From CAZODA01 sp964578485 (GTDB lineage: Bacteria > Bacteroidota > Bacteroidia > Bacteroidales > Marinilabiliaceae): DNA of 64,000 nt. Within the stretch, counting starts at the first letter, position 1; each line of letters begins with the position of its first letter. The notes beneath the pieces were generated by a model. That model saw only the letters and a program-made list of their open reading frames with translations, was not told the DNA's origin and did not search any database. The stretch spans positions 1 through 64,000 of the forward strand of contig CAZODA010000006.1 in assembly GCA_964578485.1 (NCBI GenBank), in the 5' to 3' direction. Shown piece by piece: positions 42,105 through 51,647 of this stretch. Position numbers and translations under genes: made by a program.

Positions 42105-45100
42105 ATGCTTAAAAAAAGTTTGTTGTTTTTATTTATGGTAATTACCGGATCTGGTCTGTTTGCTCAGACTGCTATAACAGGCAGGGTTATAGATACAAAT
42201 TTAAATCCGGTTCCCGGAGTATCAATTTTAATAAAGGGTACTACTTCCGGTACTGTTACAGATATGGATGGTTATTATTTCTTGGATGCTTCAGACAATG
42301 ATGTTTTGGTTTTTTCTTTCATTGGAATGATTTCCCGGGAAATAATGGTCGATGGCAAATCCGTAATTGATGTGATATTGCAATCTGCATTACTTGATCT
42401 CGATGAAGTGGTAGTAATGGGATATGGTGTTCAAAAGAAGAAATTAAATACCGGTGCAACCTTGCAGGTTACAGGTGATGATATTCAACGAATGAATACA
42501 ACTTCACCACTTCAGGCCTTGCAAGGACAAACTCCCGGTGTAAGTATTATTTCCACTTCCGGACAGCCCGGTTCAGGAATGAAAGTAACTATTCGTGGGT
42601 TGGGAACTATTGGGAATTCAGGGCCTCTTTATATAATTGATGGGATTGAGGGAAATATTTCTTCTATTTCACCATCTGATATTGAAAGTATCGATGTTCT
42701 TAAAGATGCCGCATCTGCTGCTATCTATGGATCACAAGCAGCTAATGGTGTTATTTTGATTACTACAAAAACCGGAAAGGTAGGTAAAGGGCAGGTAACT
42801 TTTGATGCCTATTATGGTATTCAACAGATATCCCGTTATGCTGATATGCTCGACAGGAAAGAGTATATTACTATAATGCAGGAACAAGCTGCCAATTCCG
42901 GTGCTGCCTTGTATAATCAAGCCCTTTTTGATGGTGCAGCTGATACCGATTGGGTAAAACAAATGTTTATCGATGACGCGGTAACCCAAAACTACAATCT
43001 TGGAATTAGTGGTGGATCACAAACATCGTTGTACTCACTTTCTTTAAATTATACCGGACAAGAAGGAGTAGTAGGCGGTCCGAAAGTTTCTAATTATGAT
43101 CGTTATGGTTTTCGCCTAAATTCTGAACATAAACTTTATAATGATGCACTTAAGGTTGGGCAGCATTTAAACTTCAGTTATGTTAAAAGTAATGGTATTC
43201 AGGTTGGAAATCAATATAATAATACTTTAAGAAGTGCTTTTATGACCTCTCCATTAGCTCCTGTTTATAGCAATAATGGTAAATATGGTTTGCCTTATAA
43301 CGATACATCAGATTCATCATGGTATGATGCTGATGGAAATCCTTATGGCAATATGATGACCAATAATAATAATGAAAATAATAATCAGAGTTTGCTTGCC
43401 GATTTGTATGCAGAGTTTGAACCAATTGATAATCTGGTTTTTAAAACAGTTTTTGGAATTAATTATTATGCTAGTGAGTATAGAAGTTTTTCACCCTTAT
43501 ATAGATTCTCTATTTATTCATACAATGAAGACCATACCAGCGTGAATCAAAATATGTCGAAAGGACATACATTAACGTGGACTAATACTGCAAACTATAA
43601 TTTTGTGACAAATGATCATAGTTTTAATGTGTTAGCAGGTATGGAATCTATACAGTATCAAGGTGTTGGGTTGGGGGCTTCAAATTGGGATTTATTGGAT
43701 CAGTTTAATAGCTGGGAATATGCTTATCTTGATAATACTACAGGACAAGCTACTCCCATAGAAGATGAAGATGGTAATATTGTTGGTGTTACCGAAAAGC
43801 GAAGTGTAAGTGGAGGCCCTTCAGTGGAAGCCCGTAGGGTCTCTTACTTTGCCCGCTTAGGCTATAACTTTAAAGAAAAATATATGCTTAATGCAACTAT
43901 CAGGGCTGATGGTTCTTCTAAGTTTAAGAAAGGAAACAGGTGGGGATATTTCCCTTCAATTTCAGCCGGATGGGTTTTAAGCGAAGAAGACTTTATGACT
44001 GATATCGGTAATTGGATGGATTTTTTAAAATTACGTGCAAGTTGGGGGCAGGTTGGAAATCAAAGTATTAGCGATTTTCAGTATGCGTCGCCTATGATTA
44101 TAACAAATTGGAGCAGCAGTTATCCTGCAGGTTATTATTTGTTTGGAACTTCTTTGGGGTCAAACCTTCAGGGAGCTTATCCCGGGCGCCTTGCAAATCC
44201 TAATGTTAAATGGGAAACTTCAGAACAGGTTAATTTTGGTATTGATGCCCGCTTTTTGAATGCACGCTTAGGAGCCAATATCGATTATTATATTAAGACC
44301 ACAAAAGATTGGCTTGTTGAAGCACCAATACTTGCTACGGCCGGAACAGGTGCGCCTTTTATTAATGGAGGGGATGTAAAAAATACAGGAGTTGAACTTA
44401 GCTTAAATTGGTATGACAACTTTGGGGATTTTCGCTATTCACTTTCTGCCAACGGAGCTTATAACAAGAATAAGGTTGGTTCCATACCTACTGAAGATGG
44501 CATTATCCATGGCTTAACCAATATGTTGTATGATAATTCTGAAGAGTTTTACCGTGCACATAATAATCATGCAATCGGATATTTTTGGGGCTTTGAAACA
44601 GCCGGAATTTTTCAAAATGAAGACGAAATTAAAGATTGGAGATCAAAAGGTAATGGTATATATCAATCGAATGTAAAACCGGGCGATGTTATTTATGTAG
44701 ATCAAAATAAAGATGGAAAAATTAATGAAGCGGATAAAGTTGATCTTGGAAATGGGATGCCTACTTTAACTTATGGTTTTAATGTTAATCTTGCTTATAA
44801 GGATTTTGATTTTAGCGTTACCGCCTATGGTGCTGCAGGCCATAAGCTTGTACAATCGTATAGGAATCATGCCAATAAAAAAGCTAATTATACCACTGCT
44901 ATTTTGGATCGTTGGACAGGAGAAGGTACTTCAAATAAAACACCAAGGGTTACAGATGGAAATGTGAATTGGAATTTTTCAGATCTGTATTTACATGATG
45001 GTGACTTTTTACGAATCAGCAATATTTCATTGGGTTACGATTTTAGTAAATTGATAAATATAGAATACTTGAGTCAGTTACGCTTATACGCCCAGATGCA

Positions 45101-45239
45101 AAATGCATTTACTTTCACCAAATATAATGGAATGGATCCGGAAATTGGATATGGAACAAGTGGATGGGTATCAGGAATTGATCTTGGTTATTATCCTCGT
45201 CCACGTGTTTACTTGCTGGGTGTAAATGTGAAATTTTAA
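42105..45239 (+). CDS. SusC-like TonB-dependent glycan importer
   Basis: This 1044-residue outer-membrane transporter has a signal peptide (about 1-20). The carboxypeptidase-like domain is at about 22-100 (ITGRVIDTNLNPVPGVSILI). The SusC signature is LDEVVVMGYGVQKKK. The plug contains LQGQTPGVSII, RGLGTIGNSGPLYIIDG and DIESIDVLKDAASAAIYGS. The barrel ends in RPRVYLLGVNVKF. It imports oligosaccharides captured by the SusD-like lipoprotein encoded 19 nt downstream. The GH5 enzyme in the same locus points to a beta-glucan substrate. No dedicated regulator (HTCS, SusR or ECF sigma) lies in the window. Confidence 0.95.
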   Translation: MLKKSLLFLFMVITGSGLFAQTAITGRVIDTNLNPVPGVSILIKGTTSGTVTDMDGYYFLDASDNDVLVFSFIGMISREIMVDGKSVIDVILQSALLDLDEVVVMGYGVQKKKLNTGATLQVTGDDIQRMNTTSPLQALQGQTPGVSIISTSGQPGSGMKVTIRGLGTIGNSGPLYIIDGIEGNISSISPSDIESIDVLKDAASAAIYGSQAANGVILITTKTGKVGKGQVTFDAYYGIQQISRYADMLDRKEYITIMQEQAANSGAALYNQALFDGAADTDWVKQMFIDDAVTQNYNLGISGGSQTSLYSLSLNYTGQEGVVGGPKVSNYDRYGFRLNSEHKLYNDALKVGQHLNFSYVKSNGIQVGNQYNNTLRSAFMTSPLAPVYSNNGKYGLPYNDTSDSSWYDADGNPYGNMMTNNNNENNNQSLLADLYAEFEPIDNLVFKTVFGINYYASEYRSFSPLYRFSIYSYNEDHTSVNQNMSKGHTLTWTNTANYNFVTNDHSFNVLAGMESIQYQGVGLGASNWDLLDQFNSWEYAYLDNTTGQATPIEDEDGNIVGVTEKRSVSGGPSVEARRVSYFARLGYNFKEKYMLNATIRADGSSKFKKGNRWGYFPSISAGWVLSEEDFMTDIGNWMDFLKLRASWGQVGNQSISDFQYASPMIITNWSSSYPAGYYLFGTSLGSNLQGAYPGRLANPNVKWETSEQVNFGIDARFLNARLGANIDYYIKTTKDWLVEAPILATAGTGAPFINGGDVKNTGVELSLNWYDNFGDFRYSLSANGAYNKNKVGSIPTEDGIIHGLTNMLYDNSEEFYRAHNNHAIGYFWGFETAGIFQNEDEIKDWRSKGNGIYQSNVKPGDVIYVDQNKDGKINEADKVDLGNGMPTLTYGFNVNLAYKDFDFSVTAYGAAGHKLVQSYRNHANKKANYTTAILDRWTGEGTSNKTPRVTDGNVNWNFSDLYLHDGDFLRISNISLGYDFSKLINIEYLSQLRLYAQMQNAFTFTKYNGMDPEIGYGTSGWVSGIDLGYYPRPRVYLLGVNVKF

Positions 45240-45258
45240 TGTAAAAAAAATAGGTTTT

Positions 45259-46962
45259 ATGAAATCAATAAAATTATATTTAATCGCAGTAATAGGCTTA
45301 GCCGTTCCGGTTTTATTTTCCTGTTCAGATCGTTTTCTTGATATAGAAGCTAAAACTTCTTTGTTTGATGAGAATTTTTATGATACACAGGCTGATGCTG
45401 AACTGGCTTTGATAGGCTGCTATGATGGATGGCAACGTACTTGTTCAGATGGTGATGCTTCCTTTTATCTTTTGTCTGAAGTAATGTCGGACCAGTGTTT
45501 TGCCGGTGTTGGTGTAGGCGATGACCGTAACTACCAGGCTATTGATCGTTTTGATTTAAGTCAGGCACCTGCTTATTCTGATCTCGGCAATAACCTTTGG
45601 GAAAGTTATTACCGTGGAATCTTTAGATGTAACAAACTTTTACAGGAGTTGGATAATATTAGTTGGGAGGGAGCTGATGATATCAGCAAAAATTCCAACC
45701 GTAAAAGAATAGAAGGAGAAACCAGAGTGCTTCGGGCTATCCTTTATTTTGATATGGTTCGTTTATTTGGCAACATTCCTTTGCTAACAGAACCAAGTGA
45801 TGAGAATATCCCGCAAGCAAATCCCGATGAGGTATATAAATTGATAGCGGAAGATTTGATTTTTGGAGCCGAAAATATACCTGCTGATGCTTATCCAAAA
45901 GCAAATGCAGCAGAAAATGATGGTAGAATTACTTCATATGCAGCCGGAGCTTTACTCGCACGTGTTTATCTTTATTATACCGGATATTACGGGAAGGATG
46001 ATTTGCTTGGCAAAGTCAGCAAACAACAGGCTTTGGACTACCTTGAAGATGTTATTGGCAGTGGGGAATTTGGTCTTGTGGATGAATTCAAAGATTTATG
46101 GCCGGCATCAAGTGTTGTTGTTAAAGTGGATGGTGATGGAAATAGAGTTCAGGAAAGCGCCGGTGCCTATAAAAGAGGACATAAAGAAAGCGTACTGGTT
46201 AAGAAATTTAATTATACCCAAGATTATAATGGCAATATGGATGGTAACCGTTGGCTTGTAATGATGGGCTTGCGACAATATAGTACCTTTCCGTATGGAA
46301 GAGGATGGGGCGCATGCACTGTCCATCCCAAGGTACCCAACTTGTTTGGAAATGGTGATCAGCGTCGTCTTGCTTCAATAATTGATTTGGCAGGAGAGCA
46401 AATTGAAGCTGATTTTGAAAAATTGGATGATCAACGCGAATATACCGGATATACTGTAAAAAAATATACCCCTATGAGTAAATGGGAGGATGGTTCATTG
46501 GTTGATGAGGTATCAGGACTTGGTGAAGGAGACTTTCAAATTTCACAATATCAAGATTGGGTTATTATAAGATATGCCGATGTGCTACTAATGGCTGCCG
46601 AATTAGGAAGCAGCAATGCAGGAGAGTATTTGAATATGGTACGAAAACGTGCTTATACTGTTAATGGAGAAATTGATGCAGCTTATAGTGAAGTGGCATC
46701 AACGCAAAGTAATATAATTAAAGAACGTGAATTAGAATTTGCCTTTGAAGGTATCCGTTATTGGGATCTTATGAGGCAAGGAGTAGATTATGCCGCAGAA
46801 ATAATTGCAGAAGAAAATGGAGTTGAAGTATTATCTGGAAATAGTGAAGACAAAGTGATTATTAAAGGCATTAATTTCAAGGAAAAACATGGTCTTTTTC
46901 AGATTCCACAAACTCAGATTACACGTTCGAATTATGTGTTAAAACAAAACCCCGGGTGGTAA
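45259..46962 (+). CDS. SusD-like glycan-binding lipoprotein
   Basis: This 567-residue protein has a lipoprotein signal with lipobox LFSC (Cys22), then the SusD_RagB fold: RFLDIEAKTSLFDENFY and tetratricopeptide-like helices (AELALIGCYDGWQ, RVLRAILYFDMVRLFGNIPLL). Near the C-terminus are VIIRYADVLLMAAE and KERELEFAFEGIRYWDLMR, and the protein ends in QNPGW. It forms the lid over the SusC-like channel at the cell surface. Length and motifs are complete. Confidence 0.95.
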   Translation: MKSIKLYLIAVIGLAVPVLFSCSDRFLDIEAKTSLFDENFYDTQADAELALIGCYDGWQRTCSDGDASFYLLSEVMSDQCFAGVGVGDDRNYQAIDRFDLSQAPAYSDLGNNLWESYYRGIFRCNKLLQELDNISWEGADDISKNSNRKRIEGETRVLRAILYFDMVRLFGNIPLLTEPSDENIPQANPDEVYKLIAEDLIFGAENIPADAYPKANAAENDGRITSYAAGALLARVYLYYTGYYGKDDLLGKVSKQQALDYLEDVIGSGEFGLVDEFKDLWPASSVVVKVDGDGNRVQESAGAYKRGHKESVLVKKFNYTQDYNGNMDGNRWLVMMGLRQYSTFPYGRGWGACTVHPKVPNLFGNGDQRRLASIIDLAGEQIEADFEKLDDQREYTGYTVKKYTPMSKWEDGSLVDEVSGLGEGDFQISQYQDWVIIRYADVLLMAAELGSSNAGEYLNMVRKRAYTVNGEIDAAYSEVASTQSNIIKERELEFAFEGIRYWDLMRQGVDYAAEIIAEENGVEVLSGNSEDKVIIKGINFKEKHGLFQIPQTQITRSNYVLKQNPGW

Positions 46963-46982
46963 TAACCTAAAAAAGCTGAATT

Positions 46983-48953
46983 ATGAAAATGAATATTTGG
47001 AATATAACAAAGGCATTTATGACAGCCGGAGTTTTGCTGTTTTCTGCCTGTCAGCCCGATAAATTTGAATTGGGCGAATTATTGAAAAAAGAGGATTTAA
47101 ATTTCACTATTGTTCAAGATAGTGAAGATCCGAATGCTGTTATGTTAGAGGCTAAGAATTCTGGTTGTCAACCTTTTTGGGTTACACCTATGGGACGTAG
47201 CACTAAAACACAAGATACAATAAGACTGCCCTTTGAAGGAGAATATAGTTTTATTTATGGTATAATCACACGAGGAGGAGTGCTTCAAGCTGATACATTT
47301 AAAGTTACTATTACAACCACTAACTTAAGTTATGTTTCTGATCCTTTATGGAATCTATTAACCGGTGGTGTAGGAGAGGAAAAGACCTGGTATCTTGATC
47401 TGAATGCTGAAGGGGAAAGCAGATATTTTGAAGGTCCTTTATATTTTTATGGTACAGATGATAGTTGGGCAACTGTAACAGAAGGAAAGGTTGTTGAAGG
47501 CGATGTGTGGAATTGGCAGGCCGATTGGCCCGGTAATCAGTGGATTATGCCTGAAGGTGATTATGGAAGCATGACTTTTAGTTTAAAAGGAAATGCAGAG
47601 ATAGTTGTAGATCATAAAATGTTGGACAGACTGGAAACAGGTACTTTTTTCCTTGATGCCGGAGGCAAAACTATTAAAATGACAGATGCAACGCCTTTAC
47701 ATGATGCGGGGCGTGAAGGACAGGTAATTGATTGGAACAATATGCGTTTAATGTCGCTAACAGAAAATGCTATGCAATTGGCTGTATTAAGAGATGAAGC
47801 TCTCTCGGGTGACGATGCCGCATTGTTTGTTTATAATTATATTTCAAAGGAATATTACGATAACTGGGTTCCTGCCGATTTGCCCGAGCCGGAGCCGGAG
47901 CCTCAATTACCCTTAGACTGGGAAAAAGATATCTCTCAAATAGTTTTAACAACAATTTCATGGAAATTATCTGAGGAAAATCCCTTAGATTGGGCAAACC
48001 TCGATGGATCAAGAATGAATGACTGGAGCAAACCTGAAGATTATCCCGATTGGTTGGGAAAACCGAATCCCTCAGTATATGGAGGTTTTTCACTAACAAT
48101 GAACTCAGCCGATGGAACTGTTATATATACTGCTCCTGATGGAACAATAGAAGAAGGTACTTATACCCTTGATTCGAAAGGAATTTTTACCTTTGAAAAT
48201 ATATCACCATCTTTTTCCATAATTGATTGGGCACGATTTGAACTTACGGCCCAAAATCAATTGCGTATTCTTTCAATTGAAAAGGATGTGATGGGTAAAG
48301 TGACCGGAATGTGGCTGGGCGCACTTAGCTCCGATCCTAATAAAAATGAATATAATGCTTATCATCTGGTGCCATTTATAGAAGGAGGTTCAGATGAAAG
48401 TGATCCAGGTGAAAATATTAAAAATATGCTGACGGCTAAAACATGGAAACTTGATTCTGAACGTAGCTATGATGTTGCAACTTCGTGGGGTGCAGAGCAA
48501 GGGCCGGTTATTTTTTCCGACTACTCAACCTGGTCATGGAATCCTATGCCGGGTGAACAGTATGGGGCAGGAGAAGTCGAAATTGATTATGGAACTATGG
48601 TATTCAATGCCGATGGCACTGTTGTTGTAGAACAACGTGTTAGACGTTATACATATGAAGAAGAGGGTAATACTGTTGTTCGAGCAGGTTTGCCTGAAAG
48701 TGGGGATGTTCTGGAAAGTGATGAGGTGGAAACCCTGGAAGGAACATGGAATTTTGACTTTGAAAGCATGGAACTTTATTTGACAGTTGGTATGTTACAT
48801 CCATGGTCGGCAGATTATACGGTTGCTGATTGGGGAGATACAAAAATTTATAAAATTCAGGACGATGCTTTGTTGCTTCAAGTAATGCGCGATGAAGAAC
48901 TTAGTGGAGAAGGGGCTATGCCCATGACCTATGTCTTTGTTCCTGTTGAATAA
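46983..48953 (+). CDS. Three-module surface glycan-binding lipoprotein (SGBP-type)
   Basis: This 656-residue protein has a lipobox FSAC (Cys22) and an N-terminal PKD-like or Ig-like domain (to about 115). Three related modules follow, each opening with a W-rich motif: KTWYLDLNAEG, ISWKLSEENPLDW and KTWKLDSERSYD. Modules 1 and 3 close with similar strings (MQLAVLRDEALSGDDAAL and LLLQVMRDEELSGEGAMP). A proline-glutamate linker (PEPEPEPQLP) separates modules 1 and 2. Its position after SusD matches SusE/SusF-type proteins that tether glycan on the surface. No catalytic domain is seen. It lies 20 nt after the SusD-like gene. Confidence 0.82.
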   Translation: MKMNIWNITKAFMTAGVLLFSACQPDKFELGELLKKEDLNFTIVQDSEDPNAVMLEAKNSGCQPFWVTPMGRSTKTQDTIRLPFEGEYSFIYGIITRGGVLQADTFKVTITTTNLSYVSDPLWNLLTGGVGEEKTWYLDLNAEGESRYFEGPLYFYGTDDSWATVTEGKVVEGDVWNWQADWPGNQWIMPEGDYGSMTFSLKGNAEIVVDHKMLDRLETGTFFLDAGGKTIKMTDATPLHDAGREGQVIDWNNMRLMSLTENAMQLAVLRDEALSGDDAALFVYNYISKEYYDNWVPADLPEPEPEPQLPLDWEKDISQIVLTTISWKLSEENPLDWANLDGSRMNDWSKPEDYPDWLGKPNPSVYGGFSLTMNSADGTVIYTAPDGTIEEGTYTLDSKGIFTFENISPSFSIIDWARFELTAQNQLRILSIEKDVMGKVTGMWLGALSSDPNKNEYNAYHLVPFIEGGSDESDPGENIKNMLTAKTWKLDSERSYDVATSWGAEQGPVIFSDYSTWSWNPMPGEQYGAGEVEIDYGTMVFNADGTVVVEQRVRRYTYEEEGNTVVRAGLPESGDVLESDEVETLEGTWNFDFESMELYLTVGMLHPWSADYTVADWGDTKIYKIQDDALLLQVMRDEELSGEGAMPMTYVFVPVE

Positions 48954-48968
48954 GAAATGTGTTTTATA

Positions 48969-49010
48969 AAAGGGTGTCCACCAGTTTTTGGACACCCTTT
49001 GTTCTTTTTG
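48969..49010 (+). terminator. Intrinsic terminator between the SGBP and GH5 genes
   Basis: AAAGGGTGTCC (48969-48979) pairs with GGACACCCTTT (48990-49000), then a T-rich stretch. Its place inside the locus implies lower or separate expression of the GH5 gene. Confidence 0.88.
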
Positions 49011-49035
49011 GTCGTTATTTTCAATTACTATTATT

Positions 49036-50556
49036 ATGAAGCGTTTTGTGATTCTTTTTTTAGGCTTATTTGTTTTTATATTATCGCAAAGCTGTGATAA
49101 AAAGAAGGATGAACCAGATCCCGAGCTTCCTTTTATTAGCGAATTGAAAGTTAATCCTCTAAGCTTAAATTTTTCGGAAAATGGAGGCGAACAAACAACT
49201 TCCATTATTTGCAACAGTATATGGAAGATTGATTTTTCGGACGCTGAGTGGGTGCGACCATCAATTTCTATTGCAAAGGGAAATGCTACTGTTAATATAA
49301 TTGCTGAGGCAAATAAACTTGAAGAAGAACGTACTGCTGTTTTTATAATTTCTTCTGAAGGTGCGGAAGATGTTTTCCTAACTATTACTCAAGAAGCAAA
49401 ATCACCTGAACAAAAAGATTATTTTGAATTTGAAGACTATATTGATCCTGATGATAGTAATATGCGGAATATGAGTTCTTTGGAGTTTTCTTCTCTTATG
49501 GGGGTAGGCTGGAATCTCGGAAATTCCCTGGAAGCTATTTCGGTAAATAACGGCATTTATAGCGGTGGAGAAACTTCATGGGGTAATGCACCTGCTTCAA
49601 AGGAATTAATCGATGCTGTAAAAGCTGCCGGCTTTAAGGTCCTTCGTATTCCTGTATCATGGTCACATAAATTGGTAAACAAAGAAAATTATCTTATTTC
49701 TTTAAATTGGCTTAAAAGGGTTGAAGAAGTTGTGAGCTATGCGCTTGAAAATGATATGTTTGTAAAAATCAACATCCATTGGGATGGAGGATGGCTAAAT
49801 TATCCTGATTATGCTCATCAGGAAGAAATTGAAAAGAAATTAACCATCCTTTGGAAACAAATAGCTGCTTATTTTAGGAATTACGATGATCGTTTATTGT
49901 TTGCAGGAACAAATGAAGTGCATGTAGATGGATATTATGGTGCTCCCACAAAAGAAAATTTAGAAGTACAAAATTCATTTAATCAGATTTTTGTTAATGT
50001 CGTTCGGGCTACAGGAGGGCGAAATCACTATCGATATTTAGTGGTTCAGGGCTATAATACCAATATAAGTAACACTTTTAATGGTTTTTTAATGCCCGAA
50101 GATGTAGTTGAAAACCGTATTATTACTGAAGTTCATTATTACGATCCCTGGGAATTTACCTTGAAAGAAGATCTCCCGTATAATACTCAATGGGGAAAGC
50201 CGTTTGAAGGAGGTGATGTTACAGCATCAGGACAGGAAGACTGGGCAGATGAAGCATTTGGCATGATGAAAAGTAAATTTATAGATGAGGGAATAGCTGT
50301 AATATTGGGTGAATATGGAGCATCCCATCGCCTTAACTTAGCAGGTGAAGCATACGAAAAACATAAGGCTTCAAGGGAATATTATTTTGAATATATTACA
50401 AAAACTGCTCTACAAAATAAACTGGTACCAATTTATTGGGATAATGGACATGTTGGAAATAATGGCTCTGCGATTTTTAATAGAAGCTCCGGTGCTATAA
50501 CAGATCAGGGGGCTTTGGATGCAATAATGAGGGGAGCTGAAATGGCAGAAGAGTAA
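49036..50556 (+). CDS. BACON-GH5 endo-beta-glucanase lipoprotein
   Basis: This 506-residue protein begins at ATG 49036, giving a lipobox SQSC (Cys20). An in-frame start 48 nt upstream lies in the terminator. A BACON domain spans about residues 33-122 (LKVNPLSLNFSENGG, IWKIDFSDAEWVRPS). The GH5 barrel has GVGWNLGNSLEA, FKVLRIPVSWSHK and KINIHWDGGWL, acid/base Glu in AGTNEVH and nucleophile Glu in ILGEYGAS. BACON plus GH5 is the architecture of BoGH5A-type xyloglucanases, so xyloglucan or mixed-linkage glucan is likely. It would cut surface polysaccharide for the SusCD pair. Confidence 0.92.
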   Translation: MKRFVILFLGLFVFILSQSCDKKKDEPDPELPFISELKVNPLSLNFSENGGEQTTSIICNSIWKIDFSDAEWVRPSISIAKGNATVNIIAEANKLEEERTAVFIISSEGAEDVFLTITQEAKSPEQKDYFEFEDYIDPDDSNMRNMSSLEFSSLMGVGWNLGNSLEAISVNNGIYSGGETSWGNAPASKELIDAVKAAGFKVLRIPVSWSHKLVNKENYLISLNWLKRVEEVVSYALENDMFVKINIHWDGGWLNYPDYAHQEEIEKKLTILWKQIAAYFRNYDDRLLFAGTNEVHVDGYYGAPTKENLEVQNSFNQIFVNVVRATGGRNHYRYLVVQGYNTNISNTFNGFLMPEDVVENRIITEVHYYDPWEFTLKEDLPYNTQWGKPFEGGDVTASGQEDWADEAFGMMKSKFIDEGIAVILGEYGASHRLNLAGEAYEKHKASREYYFEYITKTALQNKLVPIYWDNGHVGNNGSAIFNRSSGAITDQGALDAIMRGAEMAEE

Positions 50557-50559
50557 TTT

Positions 50560-51639
50560 TTAAAATAATTTTCTTTTATTTTTTTTGTATTTTTCAGCCT
50601 CCTTGATAAGTGGATTACCACTATCACTGCATGGTACTGCAGGTCTTCGACCACCAAGTCGTAAGTGGGCCTTTTGGTTAAATTCAAATATTAGTGATAA
50701 TTCATGTGCACCTGCACTTTGAAGTCCTAAACCACTGATTGTTATGTCGTAGCTGTATCCTACTCTTATAGGGCCATATTTATAACTCATCAATAAAATG
50801 ATGGCATCCTGATTTATTCTGTTTTTAACTTTGGAAAATATCGGTAATCCTCTGTACCAGATTCCTAATTCAATAGGGTTATTAAACCAATAAAAACCTA
50901 AATCAAGTTGGTTAAACCCATGTTGATGTTGATAACGGAAACTTGTGGAAAATGCCTTGTCCATTCCTGTGTTCCTTCTTTTTAAAGTCCATATATTGGC
51001 ACCACCAAAGAACACATATTTTCTGTTAAGGCTAACTTCTTCCCCAAGGAAAGAATATCCTGGCCGGGTGAGATGATCAACTGTTAATCCCGCCCAGAAA
51101 AAAGGACTGTAAACAAGTCCGGAAGCTGCAAAATCCATATATCTGCTTTTTTCATTTGACAGACGTTCCCATGATCCTGAAGTGCCCCAGCCTAATTGTT
51201 CATCGGCAAATATTAATTTCGAAAAATCCAGGGCTCTGCTGCCATATGCAAATTGAAGTCCGGGAATAAATTGCCAATCGCTAAATAATCTCAGATTATA
51301 AGAATATTGGAGAGCAAAATGGTTAAAAGTAAGATTGGCACTTCCGGCTTTGTCTTGAATTATTTGAATACCTACTCCACTATTAAATTGTGTGAAGAAA
51401 TTATCTAAAGATATTGCAGAAGTAGTAAAGGCTTTGGTGATTCCGGGCCATTGATTTCGGTGATTCATTACTATGCGTCCGCCATCAGTGGCTCCGGCTA
51501 ATGAAGGACTCAAATAAAGAGGGGAAGCATAAAATTGGGAAAAATGAAGATCTTGAGCAAAAGCAATGCCTGTCCATCCTATAAATAAAATAGAAAAGAT
51601 GTATTTATATATTATTGCTGTTCTATAAATAGATTTCAT
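50560..51639 (-). CDS. PorP/SprF family type IX secretion membrane protein
   Basis: This 359-residue outer-membrane beta-barrel has a signal peptide ending AFAQ and the PorP/SprF opening DLHFSQFYASPLYLSPSLAGA. Further marks are RIVMNHRNQWPGI, MSYKYGPIRVGYSYDITIS and HELSLIFEF. The C-terminus carries a basic extension (KYKKNKRKLF). In this family the barrel partners a specific T9SS type B adhesin encoded next to it. Here that adhesin is 8 nt upstream on the same strand, so the two form an operon. Confidence 0.93.
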   Translation of the reverse strand: MKSIYRTAIIYKYIFSILFIGWTGIAFAQDLHFSQFYASPLYLSPSLAGATDGGRIVMNHRNQWPGITKAFTTSAISLDNFFTQFNSGVGIQIIQDKAGSANLTFNHFALQYSYNLRLFSDWQFIPGLQFAYGSRALDFSKLIFADEQLGWGTSGSWERLSNEKSRYMDFAASGLVYSPFFWAGLTVDHLTRPGYSFLGEEVSLNRKYVFFGGANIWTLKRRNTGMDKAFSTSFRYQHQHGFNQLDLGFYWFNNPIELGIWYRGLPIFSKVKNRINQDAIILLMSYKYGPIRVGYSYDITISGLGLQSAGAHELSLIFEFNQKAHLRLGGRRPAVPCSDSGNPLIKEAEKYKKNKRKLF

Positions 51640-51647
51640 TCTATATT

